Source of the DNA: Polynucleobacter sp.
GTDB lineage: Bacteria; Pseudomonadota; Gammaproteobacteria; Burkholderiales; Burkholderiaceae
Direction: 5' to 3'
Assembly (NCBI GenBank): GCA_023254115.1
Contig: JALQYK010000097.1
Coordinates: forward strand, 1-40,646
Length of the DNA: 40,646 nt
The notes under the pieces are model-generated. The model was not told the DNA's origin. It made no database searches and worked only from the letters and a program-made list of their open reading frames with translations. A program made the translations under genes and the position numbers. This document shows, piece by piece, positions 9,398-18,551 of the stretch (the stretch's first letter is position 1; each line of letters opens with the position of its first letter).

Positions 9398-10930
9398 ATG
9401 CATGACATCATTAAACAGCTAGAAGCTAAGCGCGAGCAAGCTCGCCTTGGTGGCGGCCAAAAGCGTATCAATGCGCAACACGGCAAGGGTAAGTTAACTG
9501 CTCGTGAGCGTATCGAATTGTTGTTAGACGAAGGCTCATTTGAAGAGTGGGATATGTTCGTTGAACACCGCTGCACCGACTTTGGCATGGCTAATGAATC
9601 TGTGCCAGGTGACGGCGTGGTAACCGGTTACGGCATGATCAATGGTCGTTTAACGTTTGTTTATTCTCAAGACTTCACAGTTTTTGGTGGTTCATTGTCT
9701 GAGGCGCACGCCGAGAAAATCTGCAAAGTGATGGATCAGGCTATGAAAGTGGGCGCTCCAGTGATTGGTCTTAATGACTCGGGTGGTGCACGTATTCAAG
9801 AAGGCGTTGCGTCATTGGGTGGCTATGCAGAGATTTTTCAGCGTAACGTTTCTGCATCAGGCGTTATTCCACAAATCTCTTTGATTATGGGACCAAGTGC
9901 AGGTGGTGCAGTGTATTCACCAGCATTAACTGATTTCATCTTTATGGTGAAAGATAGTTCATATATGTTTGTTACAGGCCCTGAAGTTGTTAAAACTGTT
10001 ACTCATGAAGAGGTGACGGCTGAAGAACTTGGTGGAGCGATGACGCACTCAACTAAGTCAGGCGTGTGTGACCGAGCATTTGATAACGATGTTGAAGCAA
10101 TTTTGATGTTACGTCGTTTCTTTAACTATTTACCTCTATCAAATAAAGAGAAGCCACCAGTCCGTAAGGCTGCAGATACAGCAGAACGTTTAGATTACTC
10201 TTTGGATACGTTAGTTCCAGATAATCCAAATAAACCTTATGACATGCTTGAATTGATTTTGAAGACAGTCGATGATGGCGACTTTTTTGAAATTCAACCA
10301 GATTACGCTAAAAATATTATTATTGGTTTTGCTCGTATTGAAGGTCAAACAGTCGGTATCGTAGCTAATCAACCATTAGTTTTAGCAGGTTGCTTAGATA
10401 TCAAGTCGTCAATTAAGGCAGCACGTTTCGTGCGATTCTGTGATGCATTCAATATCCCAGTAGTAACTTTTGTGGATGTTCCTGGTTTCATGCCTGGCAC
10501 GTCGCAAGAGTACGGCGGCATCATTAAGCATGGCGCTAAGTTGCTATATGCCTATGCTGAATGCACAGTGCCGAAAATTACAGTGATTACACGTAAAGCC
10601 TACGGTGGAGCTTATGACGTGATGGCATCTAAACATTTACGTGGTGACGTTAACTTTGCTTGGCCTTCAGCTGAAATTGCTGTGATGGGACCTAAGGGTG
10701 CTGTTGAAATTATTTTCCGTGAGGAAAAAGGTGATCCAGCAAAATTGGCCGAACGTGAGGCTGAATACAAGGCTAAGTTTGCCAATCCATTTGTTGCCGG
10801 TCGTCGCGGTTATATTGATGACGTCATCATGCCGCACGAAACACGCAAGCGTGTAGCGCGTTCTCTAGCAATGCTAAAGGACAAGGATTTAGAAAATCCA
10901 TGGCGCAAACACGGCAATATCCCCCTCTAA
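9398..10930 (+). CDS. pccB: Propionyl-CoA carboxylase beta subunit (carboxyltransferase)
   Basis: Transfers carboxyl from carboxybiotin to propionyl-CoA, giving (S)-methylmalonyl-CoA. It is 510 aa from ATG 9398, which has a good AGGGAGA ribosome binding site; the frame opens earlier at TTG 9374 but this is not needed. Two crotonase-like halves are seen, with oxyanion-forming segments [19 protein letters not shown] and, in the second half, [16 protein letters not shown]. The residue that separates propionyl- from acetyl-specific enzymes in actinobacterial relatives (Asp in GGAYDVM) is Asp407 here, favouring propionyl-CoA. It lies between meaB and pccA in the methylmalonyl-CoA operon, 17 bases before pccA. 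Confidence 0.96.
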   Translation: MHDIIKQLEAKREQARLGGGQKRINAQHGKGKLTARERIELLLDEGSFEEWDMFVEHRCTDFGMANESVPGDGVVTGYGMINGRLTFVYSQDFTVFGGSLSEAHAEKICKVMDQAMKVGAPVIGLNDSGGARIQEGVASLGGYAEIFQRNVSASGVIPQISLIMGPSAGGAVYSPALTDFIFMVKDSSYMFVTGPEVVKTVTHEEVTAEELGGAMTHSTKSGVCDRAFDNDVEAILMLRRFFNYLPLSNKEKPPVRKAADTAERLDYSLDTLVPDNPNKPYDMLELILKTVDDGDFFEIQPDYAKNIIIGFARIEGQTVGIVANQPLVLAGCLDIKSSIKAARFVRFCDAFNIPVVTFVDVPGFMPGTSQEYGGIIKHGAKLLYAYAECTVPKITVITRKAYGGAYDVMASKHLRGDVNFAWPSAEIAVMGPKGAVEIIFREEKGDPAKLAEREAEYKAKFANPFVAGRRGYIDDVIMPHETRKRVARSLAMLKDKDLENPWRKHGNIPL

Positions 10931-10947
10931 TCGATTAGGAAAAGAAC

Positions 10948-12945
10948 ATGTTTAAAAAGATTCTGATTGCTAACCGTGGTGAGATAGCTTGCCGCGTTAT
11001 TAAAACTGCCCGTAAGATGGGCATCAAAACTGTTGCTGTTTACTCAGAAGCCGATAAAGATGCACGGCACGTTGAGTTAGCTGATGAGGCAGTATGTATT
11101 GGTCCAGCACCATCTCGTGAGTCCTATTTGGTGATGGATAACATCATCAAGGCTTGTAAAGACACTGGTGCAGAGGCTGTTCACCCAGGTTATGGTTTCT
11201 TGTCTGAGAATGAAGCTTTTGCTAAGCGCTTAGAAGAAGAAGGCATTACTTTCATTGGCCCTAAACATTATTCAATTGCTGCAATGGGTGACAAGATTGC
11301 TTCTAAGAAACTAGCTAATGAAGCAAAAGTTAACACCATACCTGGATATAACGATGCAATTGATACACCTGAGGCAGCTGTAGAAATTGCTAAAGGTATT
11401 GGATATCCAGTGATGATAAAAGCATCAGCTGGTGGCGGTGGTAAGGGTTTGCGTGTTGCTTTTAACGATAAAGAGGCTTTTGAAGGTTTCTCAGCTTGTA
11501 AAAATGAGGCGCGTAATAGTTTCGGTGACGACCGCGTATTTATCGAAAAGTTTGTTGAAGAGCCACGTCATATTGAGATTCAAGTATTAGGCGATGGTCA
11601 CGGTAATGCTGTTTACCTATGGGAACGTGAATGTTCAATTCAACGTCGCCATCAAAAAGTAATTGAAGAAGCGCCATCACCATTTATTAGTGAGGAAACT
11701 CGCAAAGCAATGGGTGAGCAAGCTGTTGCCTTGGCTAAAGCTGTTAAGTATCAGTCTGCTGGTACGGTTGAGTTTGTGGTTGGCAAAGATCAATCGTTTT
11801 ACTTCCTAGAGATGAACACACGTCTACAGGTGGAGCATCCTGTTACTGAGTCAATTACTGGTCTTGATCTTGTTGAGCAAATGATTCGTGTTGCCGCTGG
11901 TGAAAAATTGTCATTTGGACAATCTGATATCAAACGTAATGGATGGTCAATGGAATGTCGTATTAATGCCGATGATCCTTATAGAAATTTCTTGCCATCG
12001 ACTGGTCGCTTAGTTAGATATCAACCGCCTGAAGAGGTAAATGGTGTTCGTGTTGATACAGGGGTGTACGAGGGTGGTGAAATTCCGATGTACTATGACT
12101 CAATGATTGCGAAGCTGATTGTGCATGGCAAAGATCGTTTAGATGCCATCACAAAAATGCGTGCAGCCTTAAACGAGTTTGTGATTCGCGGTATTCACTC
12201 AAACATTCCATTTCAGGCTGCATTGATGCAGCATCCACGTTTTATTTCAGGTGACTTCAATACTGGATTCATTGCTGAAGAATTCCCGCATGGCTTCCGC
12301 GCATCCGATGTAGTACCTGCCGATGATAAATTGATGGACGCTCTAGCTACAGCTGTTCATCGTCGCTATTTAGATCGCGCTGCCGGAATTTATGGGCAGT
12401 TAGAGGGTCACGAAGTTAAGATTCCAACAGAATTCGTAGTTGCCTCAGGCGAACCAGGAAAAATGGACTATGTTGAAACATCTGTTAATGAGTCAGCACA
12501 TGGTTACGAAGTCAACGTAGCAGGTGAGATTTATAAAATTGATACTGATTGGAATCCTGGTCAGATTATCTATAAGGCAACTGTTAATGGTAAAGCCATC
12601 TCTGCCCAAGTAGAACGCGTGGGCTTGTACTATCGCATTCAGTTTGATGGGGTTCGAGTTGATAGCTTGGTATTAACTCCAGCAGGTGCAGAAATGCAAA
12701 AGCTAATGCCATTTAAAGAACCGCCTGACATGTCTAAATTCTTGTTATCACCGATGCCTGGTCTTTTAGTCGATGTTGCTGTGACTGTTGGTCAGAAAGT
12801 GGAAGCAGGGCAGCGTCTTGCTGCTATTGAAGCAATGAAGATGGAGAACGTTCTAGTGGCTAGCCAAGATGGTGTGGTGGCTGAAGTTATGGCTGCTAAA
12901 GGTGAAAGCTTGGCTGTTGATCAGCAAATTCTTAGATTTGAGTGA
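10948..12945 (+). CDS. pccA: Propionyl-CoA carboxylase alpha subunit (biotin carboxylase plus biotin carrier)
   Basis: Carboxylates its own biotin with ATP and bicarbonate and passes the carboxyl to the beta subunit. The 665-aa chain has an N-terminal biotin carboxylase domain (1 to about 447), with glycine-rich ATP loop [13 protein letters not shown] and active-site blocks [17 protein letters not shown] and [15 protein letters not shown] linker domain typical of PCC alpha follows, then a C-terminal biotinyl domain with AMKMEN, where Lys631 carries biotin 35 residues from the end. ATG 10948 has an AGGAAAAG ribosome binding site. The stop overlaps the earliest possible start of the next gene, indicating one operon. 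Confidence 0.96.
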   Translation: MFKKILIANRGEIACRVIKTARKMGIKTVAVYSEADKDARHVELADEAVCIGPAPSRESYLVMDNIIKACKDTGAEAVHPGYGFLSENEAFAKRLEEEGITFIGPKHYSIAAMGDKIASKKLANEAKVNTIPGYNDAIDTPEAAVEIAKGIGYPVMIKASAGGGGKGLRVAFNDKEAFEGFSACKNEARNSFGDDRVFIEKFVEEPRHIEIQVLGDGHGNAVYLWERECSIQRRHQKVIEEAPSPFISEETRKAMGEQAVALAKAVKYQSAGTVEFVVGKDQSFYFLEMNTRLQVEHPVTESITGLDLVEQMIRVAAGEKLSFGQSDIKRNGWSMECRINADDPYRNFLPSTGRLVRYQPPEEVNGVRVDTGVYEGGEIPMYYDSMIAKLIVHGKDRLDAITKMRAALNEFVIRGIHSNIPFQAALMQHPRFISGDFNTGFIAEEFPHGFRASDVVPADDKLMDALATAVHRRYLDRAAGIYGQLEGHEVKIPTEFVVASGEPGKMDYVETSVNESAHGYEVNVAGEIYKIDTDWNPGQIIYKATVNGKAISAQVERVGLYYRIQFDGVRVDSLVLTPAGAEMQKLMPFKEPPDMSKFLLSPMPGLLVDVAVTVGQKVEAGQRLAAIEAMKMENVLVASQDGVVAEVMAAKGESLAVDQQILRFE

Positions 12946-12953
12946 GTGAATTA

Positions 12954-13415
12954 ATGACTAAACCATTCAAAATTTTAGGCATTCAACAGGTGGCTATTGG
13001 TGGGCCGGACAAATCTAAGCTCCAAAAATTATGGGTAGATATGTTTGGTTTAGAAATCACCGGTACATTTCAATCAGAGCGTGAAAATGTTGATGAAGAC
13101 ATATGCGCAATGGGTAAGGGTGTTCATAAGGTTGAAGTGGATTTGATGCAACCGATTGATCCTGAGAAAAAGCCAGCAGTTCATGCAACACCACTTAATC
13201 ACATTGGTTTATGGGTTGATAACTTACCTGTAGCTGTTGAGTGGCTCACTGCTAACGGAGTTCGCTTTGCGCCAGGCGGTATTCGTAAAGGTGCAGCTGG
13301 ATACGACATCACATTTTTACATCCCAAAGGAAATGATGAGTTTCCAATTGGAGGAGAAGGTGTGTTGATTGAATTAGTTCAAGCGCCAGATGATGTGATT
13401 GCAGCACTTAGTTAG
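12954..13415 (+). CDS. VOC-fold protein, candidate methylmalonyl-CoA epimerase
   Basis: Predicted 153-aa protein of the vicinal-oxygen-chelate (glyoxalase/bleomycin) superfamily. The position after pccA suggests the epimerase that converts (S)- to (R)-methylmalonyl-CoA, the only step otherwise missing from the operon. Two beta-alpha-beta-beta-beta units are seen, beginning at [13 protein letters not shown] and [12 protein letters not shown]. Expected metal ligands His83 and Glu140 are present, but the first ligand, normally His in an HVAI/HVGI motif, is Gln12, and Glu61 sits near the place of the family's glutamine. The frame overlaps pccA from GTG 12942; ATG 12954, 8 bases after the pccA stop, is preferred. 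The fold is firm and the epimerase role is inferred from context. A terminator follows. Confidence 0.75.
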   Translation: MTKPFKILGIQQVAIGGPDKSKLQKLWVDMFGLEITGTFQSERENVDEDICAMGKGVHKVEVDLMQPIDPEKKPAVHATPLNHIGLWVDNLPVAVEWLTANGVRFAPGGIRKGAAGYDITFLHPKGNDEFPIGGEGVLIELVQAPDDVIAALS

Positions 13416-13447
13416 TGTTTTGTTAGGCGACTCTATGTCTTGAAAAC

Positions 13448-13477
13448 AAAAAACCGCCTCAAGAAGGCGGTTTTTTT
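13448..13477 (+). terminator. Rho-independent terminator of the methylmalonyl-CoA operon
   Basis: ACCGCCT (13453-13459) pairs with AGGCGGT (13465-13471) around CAAGA, followed by a run of seven T. An A-run on the left side means it could also stop the minus-strand small gene that points toward it. Confidence 0.9.
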
Positions 13478-13499
13478 ATATGTGTTGTCTTAATTATTC

Positions 13500-13670
13500 T
13501 TATGCATAAACTGGCATGTATGTAAGACCTTTTCGCCATTCAGCAAATGCCGCTAGCTTAGGCGGTAACTCTCTAATTGCTCCGATAAGCAATAAACCCT
13601 TGTTTTTATTCAATTCTTTGCATAAAACAAGAAATTCATCATCTGACAAGTGATTAAAACCGTATCTCAC
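13500..13670 (-). CDS. Small hypothetical protein, 56 aa
   Basis: A short gene in an otherwise empty 447-base gap. It starts with GTG at 13670, preceded at correct spacing by a strong ribosome binding site (AGGAG, then six bases), and ends with TAA at 13500. The protein begins MRYGFNHLSDDEFLVLCKEL, continues with NKNKGLLLIGAIRELPP, and ends WRKGLTYMPVYA. It is mixed hydrophilic with one short hydrophobic segment (LLLIGAI), no signal peptide, no cysteine pair and no recognisable DNA-binding motif. I do not recognise the family. It points toward the terminator at 13448, which has an A-run on the side needed to serve this strand. The start signal and balanced composition make it likely to be real. 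Confidence 0.6.
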   Translation of the reverse strand: MRYGFNHLSDDEFLVLCKELNKNKGLLLIGAIRELPPKLAAFAEWRKGLTYMPVYA

Positions 13671-13862
13671 AAAAGGCTCCTATAAAGTTTCCTTATAGCT
13701 ATAACGTATGAGTTTTTAGTTTGGTTGACGCAAATTAGATATTCTTTAAATTGCTATGTCAGTCTATGAAACATTTTCGATAGCTAAGGCATAATGTCGT
13801 TTTTACAGTTTTAAGTAATTAGCCCTTAATAATCATAACTAATTGTTTTTTCAGGAGTTTTC
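13671..13862. promoter_or_regulatory. Intergenic region between the small gene and aceB, with a 12-bp palindrome
   Basis: This AT-rich region separates divergent genes. It holds a perfect palindrome, TTATAGCTATAA, at 13693-13704, close upstream of the small minus-strand gene. On the plus strand TTGACG (13725-13730) resembles a -35 but has no well-spaced -10, and CATAAT (13790-13795) is a possible aceB -10 with a weak -35. AGGAG just before the aceB ATG is a good ribosome binding site. No RNA gene was recognised. Confidence 0.3.
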
Positions 13863-15440
13863 ATGTCAAACTTGCCACAAGGCATGGCTATCAATGCCGA
13901 AGTTACCCCAGAATTCGCTACTATTTTGACTCCTGAAGCTTTGGCTTTAGTTGCCAAACTTCACCGTGCTTTTGAGCCACGTCGTCAAGAATTATTAAAA
14001 GCACGTGTTGAGCGTACAAAACGCTTGGATGCTGGTGAAAAACCTGACTTCTTACCTGAAACAAAAGCCATCCGCGAGGGTGATTGGAAAGTGGCTCCAA
14101 TTCCGGCAGCATTGCAATGTCGTCGTGTAGAAATCACTGGTCCAGTTGAGGCAAAAATGGTGATCAATGCTTTCAACTCAGGCGCAGACTCGTACATGAC
14201 TGACTTTGAAGATTCCAACAGCCCTAGCTGGACAAATCAAATTCAAGGTCAAATTAATATGAAGAAGGCAGTTCGTCGTGAACTTAGCCTTGAGCAAAAT
14301 GGTAAGAGCTACAAATTAAATGACAAAATTGCAACATTGCAAGTTCGTCCACGTGGCTGGCACTTAGATGAAAAACACGTAACTGTTGATGGTCAGCGTG
14401 TTTCAGGTGGTATTTTTGACTTTGCATTATTTTTCTTCCATAACGCAAAAGAGCAGTTGGCACGTGGCGCTGGCCCATATTTTTACCTGCCAAAAATGGA
14501 GAGCCATTTAGAAGCACGTCTATGGAATGATATTTTCTGCATGACTCAAGATGAGTTAGGCATCCCTCGTGGCACGATTAAAGCAACTGTTTTGATTGAG
14601 ACTATTTTGGCAGCATTCGAAATGGAAGAGATTCTTTACGAATTGCGTGAACATAGCGCTGGTCTTAACGCTGGCCGTTGGGATTACATTTTCTCTTGTA
14701 TCAAAAAATTCAAAGTTGATCAAAATTTCTGTTTGGCAGACCGTGCCAAAGTAACGATGACATCACCATTTATGCGTGCTTATGCCTTATTGCTATTGAA
14801 GACATGTCATAAGCGTGGTGCGCCAGCTATGGGTGGTATGAGCGCATTAATTCCTATTAAGAATGATCCTGAGAAGAATGCTATCGCTATGCAAGGCATT
14901 ATTAATGATAAGAAACGTGATGCAGAAGATGGTTACGACGGCGGCTGGGTAGCTCACCCAGGCTTGGTTGAACCGGCGATGGCAGAGTTTGTGAAAGTGT
15001 TGGGTGATAAACCTAACCAGTTCGAAAAGCAAAAACCTGAAGTGAATGTTGTAGCTGCTGATTTATTGAACTTCCAACCAGAAACGCCAATTACTGAAGC
15101 TGGTTTGCGTATGAATATCAATGTGGGTATTCATTACTTAGGCGCATGGCTTGCAGGTAATGGTTGTGTCCCTATCCATAACTTGATGGAAGATGCTGCT
15201 ACAGCCGAGATCAGTCGCTCACAAGTATGGCAATGGATTCGCTCACCAAAAGGTGTTTTGGAAGACGGTACAAAGGTAACAGCTGACTTAGTTCGCAAGT
15301 TAATTGCTGAAGAGTTGCCAAAAGTTAAAGCAAGTGGTGCAACAGGTCACTGGGACCGTGCAGCAGAGATTTTTGACACAATGAGCACAAGTGAAAAATT
15401 TGAAGAATTCTTAACTTTGCCTTTGTACGAGGAAATCTAA
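13863..15440 (+). CDS. aceB: Malate synthase A
   Basis: Condenses glyoxylate with acetyl-CoA to malate, the second step of the glyoxylate shunt. It is 525 aa, typical for the A isoform. Family landmarks are the DFEDSNSPSW segment, the RPRGWHL block with the glyoxylate-binding arginine near 162-164, the magnesium-site region TVLIETILAAFEMEEIL, and the C-terminal catalytic aspartate Asp444 in NLMEDAATAEISRSQ. ATG 13863 is preceded by AGGAG. No isocitrate lyase gene is in the window, so the partner enzyme must be elsewhere. The stop codon is directly followed by the TTG start of tsaB, linking this metabolic gene to a tRNA-modification gene. Confidence 0.97.
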   Translation: MSNLPQGMAINAEVTPEFATILTPEALALVAKLHRAFEPRRQELLKARVERTKRLDAGEKPDFLPETKAIREGDWKVAPIPAALQCRRVEITGPVEAKMVINAFNSGADSYMTDFEDSNSPSWTNQIQGQINMKKAVRRELSLEQNGKSYKLNDKIATLQVRPRGWHLDEKHVTVDGQRVSGGIFDFALFFFHNAKEQLARGAGPYFYLPKMESHLEARLWNDIFCMTQDELGIPRGTIKATVLIETILAAFEMEEILYELREHSAGLNAGRWDYIFSCIKKFKVDQNFCLADRAKVTMTSPFMRAYALLLLKTCHKRGAPAMGGMSALIPIKNDPEKNAIAMQGIINDKKRDAEDGYDGGWVAHPGLVEPAMAEFVKVLGDKPNQFEKQKPEVNVVAADLLNFQPETPITEAGLRMNINVGIHYLGAWLAGNGCVPIHNLMEDAATAEISRSQVWQWIRSPKGVLEDGTKVTADLVRKLIAEELPKVKASGATGHWDRAAEIFDTMSTSEKFEEFLTLPLYEEI

Positions 15441-16184
15441 TTGACTATTTTGGCCATCGACACCTCGACACAGTGGTGTTCTGTGGCCTTGGTCGACCCA
15501 AAAGGGGACTCGGGTAATCCGCAGTCCCCTTTGTCATTGGTGCGGCATGAAAATCTTGGGTCTGAGGCTAGTCAATACGCTTTAGATTGGGTGGAACAAT
15601 TACTCACAGAGGCTCACATTAATTTTAGAGATCTAGAGGCTATCGCAGTTGGAATAGGTCCGGGTGCATTTACAGGTATAAGAATTGGTGTTGGTATAGC
15701 TCAGGGAATGGCTTTTGCAGCTGACTTACCTTGCTTACCTATTGTTTGTCTTGATGCGGTTGCTCTAGAAGGTATTCAAAGCTTAAAGCTAGTTGCTGGT
15801 GAAACGATATTAGTCGCTGTAGATGCACGTATGAATGAGGTTTATTGGGCAACCTACATCGTGCAAAACAATGGTCTACCGGGTCGTGTTGGGGATCTTT
15901 ATTTATCGTTACCCGAAGAGATTGATTGCCCAAATGATTCTTTTTATTTAGTTGGTAATGCAGTCACCAACTATGTCAATGAAATGAGTTCACTCTCCAA
16001 TCAAGCATTAGCAGTGGATCCCAATGTGGTTCCACACGCAAAATCAATAGCCACATTGGGCCTAGATCTTCTAACTAGAGGTATGCATGTGACTGCGGAG
16101 AACCTGCAACCAATCTATGTCAGAGATAAAGTTGCGCAGACTATTGCAGAGCGAAGTGATACTGCCTCAAAAACATCTAGTTAG
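15441..16184 (+). CDS. tsaB: tRNA N6-threonylcarbamoyladenosine biosynthesis protein TsaB
   Basis: ASKHA-fold partner of TsaD in making t6A37 on ANN-decoding tRNAs. It is 247 aa. The N-terminus ILAIDTSTQWCSVAL and the signature IGPGAFTGIRIGVGIAQGMAF (about 72-92) are typical. The start is TTG 15441, immediately after the aceB stop (TAATTG), with GAGGAAA just upstream as a ribosome binding site; an in-frame TTG three codons on is less likely. It is followed 9 bases later by rimI, a pairing common in proteobacteria. Confidence 0.93.
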   Translation: MTILAIDTSTQWCSVALVDPKGDSGNPQSPLSLVRHENLGSEASQYALDWVEQLLTEAHINFRDLEAIAVGIGPGAFTGIRIGVGIAQGMAFAADLPCLPIVCLDAVALEGIQSLKLVAGETILVAVDARMNEVYWATYIVQNNGLPGRVGDLYLSLPEEIDCPNDSFYLVGNAVTNYVNEMSSLSNQALAVDPNVVPHAKSIATLGLDLLTRGMHVTAENLQPIYVRDKVAQTIAERSDTASKTSS

Positions 16185-16193
16185 TTAATTGCG

Positions 16194-16673
16194 ATGCTTA
16201 ATGTTCGACTTTTACCTATGGCAGTTAGGGATCTTGATGAAGTGATTGAGATCGAAAGTCATAGTCATGAGTCAACGTGGACCAAGGGTAATTTTATTGA
16301 CTCATTAAATGCCGGATACTGGGCTTACTGTTTACGTCGACTCGCTGATGATGACGAGGATTCTGATGAATTGATGGCCTATTGCGTACTTTTACCTGGT
16401 GTGAATGAGCTAGAACTTTTAAACATCACTGTTGATCCCTCTTATAGAAAAAAGGGGTACGCAGAAAAAGTATTGAGAATTATGGAAGATCTTGCGTCAT
16501 CGAGGTCAATGGAAAGTATCTTCTTAGAAGTCAGAGTTGGTAATGAACCAGCTATTCGGTTATATAAGAAATTGGGTTACAAACAAGTAGGCCTGAGAAA
16601 AGATTACTATCCTTTAACCTCGGGTGGTCGAGAAAACGCCATCGTTATGAAAAAAACATTAATAAAGTCTTAA
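16194..16673 (+). CDS. rimI: Ribosomal protein bS18 alanine N-acetyltransferase RimI
   Basis: GNAT-fold acetyltransferase that acetylates the N-terminal alanine of ribosomal protein S18. It is 159 aa. The acetyl-CoA loop is R85-K-K-G-Y-A90 after NITVDPSY. The family's catalytic positions are probably Glu112 in FLEVRVGN and Tyr124 in AIRLYKKLGY. It ends with the conserved GRENAIVMKK. An acidic insertion (ADDDEDSDE, about 51-59) makes it longer than E. coli RimI. It sits between tsaB and a HolD/UDG-like gene, four bases before the latter. RimI is preferred over another GNAT because of the neighbours and C-terminal motif. Confidence 0.9.
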   Translation: MLNVRLLPMAVRDLDEVIEIESHSHESTWTKGNFIDSLNAGYWAYCLRRLADDDEDSDELMAYCVLLPGVNELELLNITVDPSYRKKGYAEKVLRIMEDLASSRSMESIFLEVRVGNEPAIRLYKKLGYKQVGLRKDYYPLTSGGRENAIVMKKTLIKS

Positions 16674-16677
16674 ATAT

Positions 16678-17166
16678 ATGAGTCAAATTGATTATTTAAA
16701 TGCCATGGGTATCAGCACATGGGTGGTTAAAGATGAAGAACTGACCTCTAAAACAGAATTGATTGTGGGAAGTGTGTCTTCATCTATGCCACAAGTAGGT
16801 AATCGTGAATCCATCTTATGGACTTTTGTTGTTGATGAGTTAACGGATGTTGGCAGCTTACTATTTGACAAGATCTTGGCTTCATTAATGCTCAATCGTG
16901 CCACTGTGCAAGTAATTGGCAGTTCAAAAGTTGACGAAGAGGGCATTAAAGGACAAGTTGTTGTAGCAATGGGTGCAGCGCTAGGCAAGAGTCTTCTGGG
17001 CCTACAAGAACCGTTTAATGAGCTTAGAGGGGCAGTTCATTCATTAGATCAAGGGGGTGATGAGATTCCTGTTGTATTAACTTATCATCCAGATGATCTA
17101 TTAAAAAACCCGCTAGATAAAATTAAGACCTGGCAAGATTTAATACTGGCCAGGTCTCTTATATAG
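16678..17166 (+). CDS. Degenerate UDG-family-4-like protein, candidate DNA polymerase III psi subunit (HolD-like)
   Basis: 162-aa protein. Its second half resembles the C-terminus of family-4 uracil-DNA glycosylases: an ALGKSLLGLQEPFNELRG stretch and TYHPDDLLKNPLDKIKTWQDL, the place of the HPxxLLR motif. However it has no cysteine at all, so it cannot bind the family's [4Fe-4S] cluster, and the N-terminal GExPG catalytic motif is absent. The first residues, YLNAMGISTWVVKDE, resemble the start of E. coli HolD (LGITQWSLRRP). The gene adjoins rimI, as holD does in E. coli. I infer a non-enzymatic, HolD-like clamp-loader role; an inactive UDG relative of unknown function is the alternative. Confidence 0.6.
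   Translation: MSQIDYLNAMGISTWVVKDEELTSKTELIVGSVSSSMPQVGNRESILWTFVVDELTDVGSLLFDKILASLMLNRATVQVIGSSKVDEEGIKGQVVVAMGAALGKSLLGLQEPFNELRGAVHSLDQGGDEIPVVLTYHPDDLLKNPLDKIKTWQDLILARSLI
17126..17157. repeat. Inverted repeat in the 3' end of the HolD-like gene
   Basis: AGACCTGGC (17126-17134) and GCCAGGTCT (17149-17157) form a perfect 9-bp stem with a 14-base loop, within the last codons of the gene and just before the convergent lplT gene. There is no T-run, so it is not a classical terminator. Confidence 0.5.
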
Positions 17167-17184
17167 CATCTCAGTCTTGGTGCA

Positions 17185-18501
17185 TTAATGTTTATGTTCA
17201 CCAATAAGGTGAAGAGAGTCATATTCCATTTGATTACGGTTATGCCAACGAATGATGTAAATCATCAGCAGAGAAACAAAACTTCCAAATAAAACTATCA
17301 CAAAGCTTACTGGAACATCCAACCAAATCAACAGTGAGTACAGGCAAAGCATACCCAAAACAGATAAGTTTTCATTGAAGTTCTGTACGGCAATGGAGTG
17401 ACCAGCAGATAAAAGAACGTGACCGCGATGTTGCAACAGAGCATTCATTGGGACAACAAAGTAGCCTGACATCCAGCCAATAGTTATCAAGAATAAATAT
17501 GCAATAAATAGATATAAAGGCAAGCTGATAATGCCAAGATTAATTGATATATCTGGTATTAGATCTTTTCTAAAAATTGCCAAAACCATTACCAAAGCAC
17601 CCATTACGACGCCATAAATAAGAACATTGAGCGATTTTTTAAGTGGAACTCGCCATGCAGCCCACACAGCTCCACCAGCAACGCCAAAAGCCACAACCGC
17701 TTGCAAGATGGCGCCTTCGGATAAATTCATGCTCAACGCAGATTCAGCCCACTTAAGGACAATAAACTGAAGTGTTGCTCCTGCTCCCCAGAATAATGTT
17801 GTTACAGCTAATGAAATTTGGCCTAATCGATCGGTCCAAAGTGTTCTAAAACAGTGCTCAAAATCTTTTACCAGTCGAATCGGGTTGGTTTCTTGTTGAG
17901 GATAAACGGCACCAGTATCAGGAATTTTTAAGTTAAAAGCTGCCGCTATCAGGTAAATAAAAGCAATAACGCTTATCGCTGCCTCAGGTGCCGTATCAAT
18001 GCCTGTATTAAAAACTGGCAGATCAAAAGATAATAAGTAGGTAGACAATTGATTTGAAATCAACATGCCACCAAATACCGTACCCAAAATGATGGAGCCC
18101 ACTGTTAGTCCTTCTATCCAACCATTGGCAGCAACTAATTTTTCAGGGGGTAATAACTCTGTCAAAATTCCATATTTTGCTGGTGAGTAGGCTGCTGCTC
18201 CAAAGCCAACAATCGCATATGCCATCAGAGGATGAGCGCTAAATAACATAGCTAGGCAGCCAACTATTTTGATACTGTTAGTCCAAAACATGACATTGCC
18301 CTTTGGGCGAGAATCAGCAAAGGCACCCACAAAGGCTGCCAACACCACATAAGATAGGACGAAGAAAAGCTTCAGAAGCGGCGTCATCCAAGCGGGCGCT
18401 TGAAGCTGGTATAACAGTGCAATGGCTGCAATTAAGAGCGCGTTGTCTGCGAGCGACGAAAAAAATTGCGCCGCCATAATTGTGTAAAAACCTGGTTTCA
18501 T
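17185..18501 (-). CDS. lplT: Lysophospholipid transporter LplT (MFS)
   Basis: Inner-membrane major-facilitator protein that flips lysophospholipids inward for re-acylation. It is 438 aa with about 12 hydrophobic segments and no signal peptide. The N-terminus GFYTIMAAQFFSSLADNALLIAAIALL and the loop YSPAKYGILTELLPPEKLVAANGWIEG are characteristic of LplT. The acyltransferase partner Aas is not adjacent, so re-acylation must be encoded elsewhere. The ATG at 18501 lies next to, and divergent from, alr, with a regulatory gap of about 50 bases. No terminator is visible at its 3' end, where it converges on the HolD-like gene with an 18-base gap. Confidence 0.9.
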   Translation of the reverse strand: MKPGFYTIMAAQFFSSLADNALLIAAIALLYQLQAPAWMTPLLKLFFVLSYVVLAAFVGAFADSRPKGNVMFWTNSIKIVGCLAMLFSAHPLMAYAIVGFGAAAYSPAKYGILTELLPPEKLVAANGWIEGLTVGSIILGTVFGGMLISNQLSTYLLSFDLPVFNTGIDTAPEAAISVIAFIYLIAAAFNLKIPDTGAVYPQQETNPIRLVKDFEHCFRTLWTDRLGQISLAVTTLFWGAGATLQFIVLKWAESALSMNLSEGAILQAVVAFGVAGGAVWAAWRVPLKKSLNVLIYGVVMGALVMVLAIFRKDLIPDISINLGIISLPLYLFIAYLFLITIGWMSGYFVVPMNALLQHRGHVLLSAGHSIAVQNFNENLSVLGMLCLYSLLIWLDVPVSFVIVLFGSFVSLLMIYIIRWHNRNQMEYDSLHLIGEHKH

Positions 18502-18504
18502 TCG

Positions 18505-18510
18505 TACAAT
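18505..18510 (+). promoter_or_regulatory. Predicted -10 element of alr
   Basis: TACAAT matches the -10 consensus at 5 of 6 positions. A possible -35 (TTGTGT, 18480-18485) is at a long 19-bp spacing. Transcription would start near 18517, after the first in-frame TTG of alr, which argues for a downstream translation start. Confidence 0.4.
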
Positions 18511-18551
18511 TCAGTTATGAGTTGTCATTAAAACACGAAAGTGAGTATTTT

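Noticed and set aside
16678..17166. Active uracil-DNA glycosylase
   Set aside because: All cluster cysteines and the N-terminal catalytic motif are missing, and the N-terminus fits a HolD-like start instead of a simple truncation.
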